Assembly: GCA_037102815.1 (NCBI GenBank)
Contig: BTPP01000004.1
Coordinates: 3,286,001-3,350,000, forward strand
Direction: 5' to 3'
Length of the DNA stretch: 64,000 bases
DNA from: Neurospora intermedia
Taxonomy: Eukaryota > Ascomycota > Sordariomycetes > Sordariales > Sordariaceae
Position numbers and translations under genes: made by a program. The notes beneath the pieces were generated by a model, which ran no database searches, had not been told where the DNA came from, and saw only the letters and a program-made list of their open reading frames with translations. Positions within the stretch are counted from its first letter, which is position 1. Each line of letters starts with the position of its first letter. Positions 22,941 through 33,009 of the stretch are shown in pieces.

Positions 22941-24211
22941 CTACTGAGAGTCCTCTGGTTTCTGCGCCCATACATACTTCCAATGGTAATATCCGTGGAT
23001 GCTAGGATCCTTCAGCTCGCGGCGCACATGAGCACAAAACGTGCTGATCTCCTCTGGCGTCCAACCCAGGACAGTACCCAACGGAAACTGGACGACGCCT
23101 TCGATATCTGCCGAGAGCGTAGCATAAGCACACAGCCCGACCTCCTTCAACTTCTTGTCGTCCGACCAGGGAGCTATCGGCATCTGTTTTCACACAAGTC
23201 AGCTGAGTCCTGATTACCTAGACAGGTGTTGAGATTGACAAGCAAAATCTAGCATGGTCGCAATCACTTGTGTGGATAGGATGTTGGACTTACCTTCATC
23301 CTCTTTGTCTGGATGTTAACAAACCCAGCCGCCTTCAACCCTTCCTCCATGGTATCGTCGTCGGCAAGGGTGGCTGATCTTCCAATTCTCCGAGCAGCCT
23401 CCGCGAGCACCTTGCCATACGTATCCATAGCAGACCCCGGGACCACGCTTCCGTCGTCAGAAGTTACAACGGGCGAATGGTCGTAATGTTCAATCCAGCC
23501 ACCCGGCTTGCAGACTTTGAATGCTTCTCTATAGAACGCGTTCCAATCCTCGATTGCGCCCACAAAAAATCGAACATGAACAAGATCGAAATAGTTCGGC
23601 TTATAAGTCCACTCTTTCGAGGCATCACTGATCTCGAAGTTTAGATTGGGCGGCACCCAGCTAGGTTGCACGGGCGAGATATCGGTGCCAATCACCTCAC
23701 AATTGGGATACTTGTCAGCGAAATCAATCGCCCAGAAGCCTGCGCCTGTACCGATGTCAATAACACGTTCGATATTGTCTTTGAGCGGCGACATATGCAG
23801 CTGATGATCGTTGAGCAGCTCGACGCCATGATAGTAAATCTCCAAGCTGTCGAGATGCTTCTCGTCGTTGGGCGCCCAATATTCTATATCCGTTACGGCG
23901 TCACTGTGATAGGTACGACCATTGATCATACGGTAGTTGAAAATGGTCGAGGAGATAGAAGCAGTTGAGCTTTCGACATCGCTTTCCAGGCTGGAGTCCG
24001 CGTCTTGGGCATCCTCTTCTGGCATTCCCTGTTGAAGCCAATGCGCACCAGTGAGTGCATCGTCTGTGGTGGCTGGTGCGGCCGGCGATGATACGCCAGC
24101 AGCCTCTGGCGATCCGGCGCCGGGAGATGCCGGGCCAGTAGGCGCCGGCCTCGGCGGAGGTGAAGATCCAGGAGCTGGCGACACTGCCTTTCTCTTCGCT
24201 GGGGTACTCAT
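22941..24211 (-). CDS. LaeA-like SAM-dependent methyltransferase
   Basis: Exons 24211-23294 and 23183-22941 (386 aa) encode a class I methyltransferase of the large fungal family that includes LaeA. The N-terminal 80 residues are low-complexity, rich in Pro, Ala and Ser. The catalytic domain follows: YHSDAVTDIEYWAPNDEKH leads into the SAM site, VIDIGTGAG (150-158), with an acidic residue in VIGTDISPVQP (Asp177). Later come NYFDLVHVRFFVGAIEDW and KPGGWIEHYDHSP. The 110 bp intron (GTAAGT donor, CAG acceptor) joins KRMK to MPIAPWSDD, the expected family continuity. The C-terminus has the typical HVRRELKDPSIHGYY motif. The family is large and its substrates are mostly unknown, so orthology to LaeA itself is not claimed. 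I used the ATG at 24211; the longer frame begins with TTG. Confidence 0.88.
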
Positions 24212-25277
24212 GACGGGAAATTGGCTCGCAGGCAAGACAGAGAGAGATGTTGAGTAGTCAGAGGAATCAAGAGTCGATTGAGATTGTGGAAAACGGAAGG
24301 TACCGAGTCGCCGGCGCCTACTCTCCTTTTGAACTCAAGAAATCCCAGCCTTTGGCTGCAGGGCCACGCGAGGGGTCTTGAGAACCTAAACTCAGGCAGG
24401 AAGTTAAGCCGTTCGAAAACCTTGCGAAGGTTAGTCCACCGAAATGGTTGTCACACGGTGGTAGTATCCTTCGGCGTCCAAAACTATTGCGACTTTGGCC
24501 TGCAGCGTTCACAGTGTGTGATATTAACCTCCAGTTATATCCAGACAATTGGATGCACAGTGTGTAGCGAACGTAACCCCAAGCGTACCAGCAAAGCAGT
24601 CGTACGACTTCTTCCATTGTCTTGCTGGGAACACTCCTCAACCTTTTTGTATTCTCGAGAAATATGAACTGCTTTTTGGCTATAAGCATCACCATATCTT
24701 GCCAGTCACTGTTGGTCTCAGTTTCCCTCGTCCAGCATTTGGGGCTAATCATGCCGTCTCCGGCCGAAAGGAATTCCATGAGGAGGGAACTTGAGACTTG
24801 TTCCGATGGAGAATAAATGACGAAGAAGTCTGAAAATGACATTGAAATGGAAACTAATGTTCCCCGCTCCGCGGCCCGTTAATCCCCGGCTACACCAACC
24901 GGCTCCATGGCAGCATCGGCTGCGGTTCCATGTTCCGTAGATGTGGGTGGGGCCCCCGCACCGGACCTCGGCATTGATCTCCAACTCTGACGTCCCTCGC
25001 TCCCACACGGCATCTCTAGTTCAACGCTGATCAGTAATCACAACGTCCCGCGGGCGAGATACCGAGAATGACCTCACTGATGTGAACTTGACGAATCTAT
25101 CTTGCTAGAATCAAGATATAAATGATTTAATCGATCGAGATCTTTTCCCAAAAGCAACTGTCATAGTTAGCGTATCAGTCAACTTCCCTCTCCTCATTCT
25201 GTGTCCTCTTCGTTACCTCAGCTCATGTATATCGGGAGATTTGGATTCAGTCAAATACCATTGCACGTTTCAACACC
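24212..25277. other. Divergent region between methyltransferase and SDR genes
   Basis: This region holds both promoters. A minus-strand ATG frame of 174 codons (24842-24318) runs through it with fairly even composition but no family motif. It overlaps the probable 5' leader of the methyltransferase, so I leave it as an uncertain frame. Confidence 0.35.
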
Positions 25278-26436
25278 ATGGCCCCCTCAATAGACAAACC
25301 AGTAGCGACCTCCCCCATTGACAAGCCAGTGGCTCTCGTGATCGGTGCTTCTCGCGGAATAGGACGTCAAGTAGCCATTGACCTGGCCAAGAAAGGATAC
25401 GCGGGTAAGGATTACTATTCACTCCCTCCCCCATTATGTACCACATCACATCACACAGCAACACCTCGCTTACATATATACGTCCCAACCCCCTGCCTGG
25501 TATACAGTCGTCGTCTCCGCAAAATCCACCACCGATCCCTCCGCCCTCGCGTCCCTCTCCCCTTTACCGCCGGACCCCAACTCCGCCCTCTCCACCATCA
25601 CCACCGTCGCCCACGAGATCACCACTCTCCACTCGGGCACTGCCCTCGCCATCCCCTGCGACACCAGCGACCCCACCGGCTCATCCCTCCAGACCCTCAT
25701 CGCCTCCACCATCAAAGCCTACGGCCACCTCGACGTCCTCATCTACAACTCGGGCGCAATCTGGTGGTCCTCCGTCTCCTCGACGCCGCTCAAGCGGTAC
25801 CAGCTCATGCAGCGCGTCAACGCCGACGGGCTCTACGCAGCTATTCAGTTCGCCCTACCGTATCTGCACGAGTCCACCTATGGCGGGCGAATCGTGGTGG
25901 TCTGTCCGCCCATTTATTCTCGGTTCTTCCGGGGCAAGACGGCCTACGCCATGGGCAAAGTCGCCATGTCCGTGCTCGTCAAGGGGTTAGCCATGGATTT
26001 TGAGCGCGAGAGCGTGGTCCCCCCCAGGACGGCGACGGGGGAAGGGGATGGCGTCGTGACGAGAAGAAAAGGCATGGCGGTGAGTGGGATCTGGCCGGCT
26101 GTGGCGATTGAGAGCGCTGCTACGGCCAAACAGGAAGAAAATCACCCAGAGTTGCGGGGGGATTTGAGACATGCGACGATCTTTTCGGATGCGATTTGGG
26201 GCATTTTGGAGAGTCCCGCGGAAAAGGTGAATGGGAAGTTATTGCTGGATGAGGATTTCCTTAGGGAGCAGTGTGGGGTGAAGGATTTTGAAAAGTATAG
26301 TGTTGTGAAGGGTAGCAGGCCGAGGCGGATCATGCCGAGGGTGTTGCCGGATTTGACGGTGGAGGAACAAGATGATGAGGGGGTTAGGTATGATAGTGCG
26401 AAGGAGAGGAAGAAGAAGAAGGGTTCGAAGCTTTAG
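25278..26436 (+). CDS. Peroxisomal short-chain dehydrogenase, HSDL2-like
   Basis: Exons 25278-25404 and 25508-26436 (351 aa) encode an SDR resembling hydroxysteroid dehydrogenase-like protein 2, without the C-terminal SCP2 domain of the animal protein. The Rossmann motif is VIGASRGIGRQ (about 21-31). The NNAG-equivalent is YNSGAIWW. The active-site pair is in YAMGK (Tyr189, Lys193). Where relatives have Ser in an SPP motif, this protein has Cys175 (VVVCPPIYSRFF), an unusual change. The C-terminus GSKL is a canonical PTS1, so import into peroxisomes is likely. The N-terminus repeats the phrase IDKPVA. The intron is 103 bp (GTAAGG donor, CAG acceptor). The role may be in lipid metabolism (inference). 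The gene is divergent from the methyltransferase gene. Confidence 0.88.
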
Positions 26437-27945
26437 GTCTGGGGGTTGGTTACTGGATGAGAGCCAAATGGTTACCTACCTATGGTTGTTTGAACGTTGT
26501 GAATTTTGGTGTACTGGTAACGACTTTTTGTTGGGTACTGATGATATAAAGAAGATTTCATGACCTCCAACCCCCCATTCTAGCACGAAATATCTATGAC
26601 CATAGGTAGACACTGGGCAAGAACTCGGCATCCCATCCGCTCTCCCCGACAGAAGTCAGTGACCCCCAGACCAATAGTCGGAGCGGCGACGACCGGTAAA
26701 TAACGGACCGTTATGGTTCCTTTCGCCTCGTATTTTGGGCTGCTCGGGCAAAGTGCTTGTTGGCAGCACCTTCCCACCTCCGCCTCTCCACGGAACTGAG
26801 TAGACCGGATTCCAGAAAGGTCGCCAAAAGCGAATGTATGCGATACTTAGTAACGAAAGAAATTAATCCCTTGAATATCTGCAGAGGCCGATGATCATTG
26901 TCCGAGCGAAGTGTTATAGACTGTGGCAACGGGAGGTAAAGTGGCTCATTCAATGCAGAGCATTGCGAGGCATTGTCAATCAATAGTCAAAGCATGCATG
27001 ACAGGAGCAGGCAGGTACGTACCGTATAATTTCGGGGAATTCAGATTCCAGGTCAGGCATATACACCTGATGCCCACCTGGAAAAGGTGCCAGATTCTGC
27101 CCGCTGCACTCTCAAAATGCCGCTTTCTGTCATGCAAATGCCACGCAAAAGGGTGGGGGAGTCAATGATTCCAAGCGGAGGTCTGTATACACAGCCGACG
27201 ACGATAATACTGGGCTTTAGAAGGACCAAGCGAATCGACTGGAGGGTGGAGCACCTAGAATCATCCTCCTATACAGCGAGTACAGAGGGCATGAAATGTA
27301 CAGATATGCTAACTAAGCCATTTTCTTTCCAGCTGGGCACCAGGTGTATATGCCTGACCTGGAATCTGAATTTCCTGAAATTATACGGTAGGTATGCATC
27401 TAGAACAGGTGCATACTACGTGCGCATGTACCTCGCCTCTTGCCTTGTGCTTTATGCTATATGCCGCTTTGAGCCTCTTTTTGCTGCGCCCCTGAAGGTT
27501 CGATATCGACAGCTGTTTTCGGAGTAATGCTGGCTGCATCCGTAACATGAACATAAGCACGTACGTATGGATCAATCCCGTGAGGATGATAGATCGGCGA
27601 GAATGTGGATTGTGTAAAGTGGGTATATTCAACAGATATTCATGTCTATCGCCAATTTTGGGCTCATCAACTTTTCCCATCTATAACCCACTGACCATCT
27701 ATATGTGTTCATGTTCCGCTGGCTGTCTGGCCAGGTTTGGTATCGTATCCAGGAAAAGGAACCAGAAAGAAAGTGTTAAAACCCCCAAGATAAAAAGTGT
27801 CGTCAAACGTGTTTCGCCATGCATGCAATGAACCATGTCATCCATCCAAGACCCAGATGGTATATCCAAACGTGAACAATATGCGAAAAGGTGAATGTAG
27901 GAAGACAAGATGTAATGACCAGATAACCAAAAAGTCAATCCCCCT
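26437..27945. other. Convergent intergenic region
   Basis: This lies between the stop codons of the SDR and the DHA1 transporter. An open plus-strand frame at 27117-27527 has a stretch that resembles the end of a Ty1/copia polyprotein. The rest shows no coding signal. Confidence 0.4.
27219..27323 (+). mobile_element. Possible Ty1/copia pol (RNase H end) relic
   Basis: About 35 residues resemble the end of a copia-type RNase H region. They have an RTKRID motif and, about 30 residues later, a TDMLTKPF motif, compared with the family's RTKHID and ADxLTKPL. No other domains or LTRs are recognisable nearby, so at most this is a short, broken, old fragment. The similarity is judged by eye and could be chance. 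Confidence 0.25.
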
Positions 27946-29832
27946 TCACTCATACCCTCTTCTAACCTTTTCCTCCTCCAATTCTGTCGTGTTCCCCGAC
28001 CCGTGCATCGTCCTCTCATCATCACTCACGGCCGAAACCGTAGGCATGTTGGAATAAGCCTCCTTCGTCTCCAACACCTCCTCGTTCTCCTCCGCGATCC
28101 CGGCAGGGACAGCAACCTGCGGCTGCTGATGTATAGCAGCTCCGCTCCTGCCCTCCTGCTGCTCCTGTCTTGCCTTGGCAGCCGCCAGCATCTTTGCGAG
28201 CGCCTGCGCCGCCTCAGCGGCATACTTGCACTTCATTCTGACCAAGTGGCCGTACTTCCAGAAGAAGAACGGGAACGGCACGCAAGCGAGCGCGAGGAAG
28301 GCAGGGATGGTCGAAGCCCAGTGAATACCAAGGTTGGCATACATGTAGGTGGTGAAGAGGGGGAACGCGGCGCCGAAAAGGGAGCGGAGGACCGAGTTGG
28401 CGGCCAGCACGGAGGCGGCAAAGATGGTGTACGAGTCGATCAGGTAGCCCATGAGACTGAGGAAGACCATGACCAGGCCGCCGGCGAAGAAGCCAGACGC
28501 GATGATGGGCACGACCCAGTGCACTTCGGGGCCGTTGGTCCACGCGAACCAGAAGAGGCCGACGGGAAGGAAGATAGAGCCGACGATGGCGAGGGGCAAG
28601 CGGGCTTCGGGGGGCGCCATGCCGCCGTGCTTGTCGGCGACGCGCGAGTAGCGCTTGTTGTCATACATGGAGTAGCCAACTGCGAGCATCATGCCGACGG
28701 CGACACCGACAAAGGCAAGGCCGCCGATGCCAGGGCTCCAGCCGCGGATCTGCTGGAAGACGATAGGGAAGGCTGCGAACATGAGGTAGAGGGTGCCATA
28801 GACGATGGCCATGTAGAGCGAGGTGAGAAGAACGATGGGCTCGGTGAAGAGCAAGATCCAGGGGCGAAGGAGCGAGATCTTGATCTGTTGTCCAACGGTT
28901 TGGTGCCGAGTCTGCAGGTCGAGGCGGGAGACGTAGAGCTTGCCGGTTTCCTTGCTAAGGTTCTTCGCACGGCGACGGAGGATAACGGGAGCGTATGTCT
29001 CAGGGACAGTGAGAGAGCAGGCGATCCAGAGGACGCCGGTAAAGATGGCCATAACACCTTCGACCCAGCGCCAGCCCTTAGCTTGTCCCAAGAAGCCACC
29101 GACGATAGGGCCGATGGAGGGACCCAAGAAGGGAGCCATGGCGAAGACACTAGAGGCAATACCACGCTCTGTGAATAGTCAGTATTGGATGAAAGAAAAT
29201 GTGAAGCATAGAATGGATGACATACCCTTGGCATTGAACATGTCAGCAATAACACCGCCCGAGTTGGTCAAGGGCGAAGCACCAAAGGTACCGCCAAAGA
29301 ATCGGAGGATGATGAGGGTCTGGATGTTCTGAGCGCCAGCAGCGCCAGCATTGAATGCTGTCAAGGCCATGTAGGTGAGGAAGAAGAGAATCTGGCGACC
29401 GTAGAACTCGCTGAGAGGCGCCCATAGTACCGGTCCAACGGCGAAACCAAGGACGAAAAGCGAGACACCCAAGATGGCAATCTCTGTGCTGACCCCGAAC
29501 CCAATGATAATCTCCTTGATGCCTCCAGAAAAGGCGGTACTGACAAAGGCCACGGCCAAGGTGGCAACGGCCTGTAGGATGGTGATGGTCCACTTCTTCC
29601 ATTTGGGATATTGCATGGCGTTGTGTCCGTCGACCGGGAGGTAGTCGACGATATACGGCTTTTCATTTGTGCCCTCGCCCTCATAGTGGTGGTTGCGGAC
29701 GGCATCTGTAATTCCACCGGGGTTGAGTAGGAGGTACCAATGCGAGACTTTGCTGACTTGGGTGTTTTGACATTCGATGTCCATGGCTGTCGCCGTCGAC
29801 GACCCGGACGACTTTGGTGTGCCGGCAGCCAT
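27946..29832 (-). CDS. MFS multidrug transporter, DHA1 (drug:H+ antiporter-1) family
   Basis: Exons 29832-29226 and 29168-27946 (609 aa) encode a 12-helix major facilitator of the DHA1 type, like fungal Flr1/Mdr1 exporters. These expel drugs or small molecules across the plasma membrane in exchange for protons; the substrate is unknown. A cytosolic N-tail of about 95 residues has the family-typical [20 protein letters not shown]. Motif A is [15 protein letters not shown]. The antiporter motif C is in [19 protein letters not shown] central basic loop ([18 protein letters not shown]) separates the halves. The long Ala/Glu-rich cytosolic tail starts near residue 520. The 57 bp intron (GTATGT, branch-like TACTGAC, CAG) joins FNAK to ERGIASSV. 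The start is the only upstream ATG. Confidence 0.9.
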
Positions 29833-32800
29833 GATGACTGATGGTTCGGCCGGTATTAGGGTGTATGTTCGAATGGGTAGATGCTAATACAACAACGACA
29901 AAAGAGGGTAGGTATACTGTGTACTAGAAGTGAGGGACTGCCAAAGAAGGCAAAGTAAGCTAGATGGTTAGAGCCTCAGTAACGGGCCATGCGTGTGTTG
30001 ATAAACGCTTGGACGAATATTCTCCTCTCTTCCTCCTTGAGCAAGACGAGCCGAGGACACACAGGCTTATATTTATTCGAGACAGCAACGAACAGGCAGA
30101 ACAGCCACCCCGGTACTAGATGGTTCCGATATGCGTCAACTCCACCTTGTGGCCTGGTTCATGTATTTCATCCGAACAGGGTACGGAGAGTTGCGTGTAA
30201 GGCTCCATCATGCTGGTACCAGATCCATGAAGCGATCACTGGTAAACAGCCATAGCCCCCTGTATTTGTCAGTAACCAGGGGGCGAAGGTCGTATGGATG
30301 GACCCATAGTCGGCCCCCAAACTCGCCGGTACCTCGGATCTGGCGATATCTGATTAGCAACCGCGCGGTGACACCTTGGCACTAGCTCAGGTTTGTGGCT
30401 AGCGAACAAGACGGACACGATGACGAGAAAGGGATGGTCGGTGTGGATCACAGTGGGCAGAGCAAGGTGAAATACATAAGCCCAGAGCTGGATGGAAAAG
30501 AAGAAAGGGTGAAGACGACGACGGTAGATGGCTCCGGAAATGGGCGGTTATGGTAGTGACTTGCACATCCCATTCACGGAGACACCTACCGGTAGACGGG
30601 ACTAGCTAGGCCCAGGGGGTTCGAGCGATCGGCGCCGAGGGGCTCTTCGCCGTTGGCGGAGTGGCTCGTCATGCACTGCAAGTCAATCAATCACGGTGGG
30701 GGCAGTACGAGCACGGGTGAATAGCGAAGCTCCGTGATCCGTAGAGTGGAGGAGTCTACACAGTACACTAGTCTGGTCTAGTGTAGAGTGTCCAAGGTGT
30801 CCCGCCTCACATTCAAGTGTGATACACTACCTGGTGTCTTAGAATAGTATACTTATACTTTATGCACCCCATGGTGTTCTAGAAGACCAGATGACTTTCA
30901 AAATGCCGTCTGATAGGCTGAGGCACAGCGGATATCGAAGTCGTGGTGCATTGGGACCTGAGAATGGGGGTTTGAGGAGGAGACACAACGGGACGAACGA
31001 CGGGCGGGAAGCTCCCATGAGACCCCAAGACGGGTATGAGCTGGGCACTCACGGCCGGCCGGTGCTGCTGTGCGACTGGGAATATCTTGATTGGGTTGGC
31101 GTGTCGACGGTTTGAGAAAGTGGCCTGACAAGGCTGCCGGGTGTCGCACCAATGACGAGAACAAGATAAAAGGGAAGTGGCCAGAAGAGGCAGTGTTCAT
31201 TGCGCTGTTGGTGTTGTGCATCTGGACGGCATTCGCTGACGTTGCCGTGACGGACCCGATCAACACCACCACCAACCCAACGCTCACACCAACCTCCAAA
31301 AAACCTGGAGGTGACTCGAAGCTCAGAGCGAGGGTCAAGAGCGTGTCGTCGGGTCTCTCATTACCTTATCGCTGAGGAGGGGATCAAACCGCGTCTCGTG
31401 CTGTTGCTGTTGCTGTTGCTGTTGGTGATGGATGGATGAGGAACACGGACATGGGGGCTGAGCGGGCCGAGAAGTGGACTTTCACTTCTTTGGGTATCCC
31501 GCGTTCTCGGCCGCAAGGCACAGCTGTCGATACTATCGAGGTTGACCGGTTCAGTTCCATGTTTGATTGTCGACGATGCCCAAGTGGAAGTTGGTGCAAG
31601 TGGGAGATGGAAGACGACGTTGCCGGATTTGATTTGCCAGTCATGGAAAATGGCGGAAGCCTGGCCTGTCAGCGTCGCATCGTTGCAACTGTAAACTGCC
31701 CTACAGCACGCCACAGCGCTTGTGACAGCGCCCTACGGCGGCTCCTTCAAGGCCACGTCTCCCCCCATATCTTATCTACAAGCGTGTGCACATTGGATAA
31801 AATCCGATCCGGAGCCAGCAAGCACCGACATGCCGACCATAGTCCCCACCACGAACGGAGTTTGATCTTCTCCCGAGAACTCCACCGAAAAACCCACGCG
31901 ACTGAGGTGGTCCACAGCCAAAATTTATGCTTACTTTTGTACGCCAAGATGAATCCTGACAGGGCAAATCCTTGAAAGTCGCTTCGAAATCTTTACCGAG
32001 CCGAGGCTCATCGGCTTGTCCATGCCTCCTCGCTGTTCAACCCGACAAATTCGAGAATCGAAATGTTGACCAGCCAATTCCCCAGGGTCGGTGACAAGCT
32101 TTGCTCGCTTCGTTGACACGGTGCGGTGAGATCAACCATGGTGGTCGATGGCAATGATGGTGATGACAATGACAATCCGGCAACCTAGTCTCCGGATCTT
32201 CAATACTTAACTGCACCACGGCCTTGGGTCGCCGTTGGACTCAAGCCATGGATCATTCAGCTGGCGATTGCACGGATATAAACAGGAACCCGACGAGCAG
32301 CCTTGTGGGGGCGCATAGGTAGTGCCATACTTGAGATTATCATCAGCCCACTGGGCGTTCTCAGCAATCAATAGTGCTTACCCGCCTTCACCGCGAGGTC
32401 CGATAACTGTCGGATCGTGTGTGTCAACTGACAACGTGATAGTAGCACTTACACAGTACGTTATGTTGCCACTTGGGCGTGATGATTGAGCCGATAGTCC
32501 GTGAAGATCAGTTTTCCAAGCTACCTATGTAGAGTCTTATCGATCTGGCTCAATATCATCAAGGCAAACCTATACTCCAAACTTGACTTGTCAACCTCAA
32601 CTTGTTTCGTTAATTGTTGCAAGTTTTGGCAAATGGGGAGTCGCTCACCCGGGATACCGTTCTGCCTTGGTAAATTTTAAAGAAACTATTTACAAATAGG
32701 CTTCGGAGGTGTCGAATGAACAAAGCAAACGGTTTTCAATATGCGTATTTGTCGGTGAAAGGCCAGGCGCCTGTATATTTGACCCATTCCCTAACAGGTG

Positions 32801-33009
32801 ATAACACGTCAAATTCGACAACGGATCTCACAACTCAGCCAGCTACGAACTCGAACTTGTCTTGTGTGAAGCGTTGGGGAGAGGTATCACTGATGTGACT
32901 CCTGTGTACTGATGTTGTTGTTACCCAGTTATGCTTCCCCATACAACTTTGATTCTTTTGGCCGTCAACAACGCCCAGCTTTCCCATCAACTCTGTTCTC
33001 CAATATAGC
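29833..33009. other. 3.2 kb intergenic stretch, no supported gene
   Basis: This is the upstream side of the DHA1 gene and the downstream side of rcm1. A plus-strand ATG frame of 179 codons (31436-31975) and shorter frames at 30891-31375 overlap minus-strand frames and show no known motif. A (GTTGCT)n-like stretch lies near 31398-31422. Confidence 0.4.

Noticed and set aside
24318-24842. 174-codon minus-strand ATG frame as a gene
   Set aside because: No family motif, and it overlaps the probable 5' leader of the methyltransferase gene; kept only as an uncertain frame.
28003-29178. Plus-strand 391-codon frame opposite the DHA1 transporter
   Set aside because: It is a Glu/Arg/Gly-rich shadow of a GC-rich transporter gene, with no motif of its own.
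31436-31975. 179-codon plus-strand ATG frame as a gene
   Set aside because: No motif, opposing frames on the minus strand and mixed composition; support is too weak.
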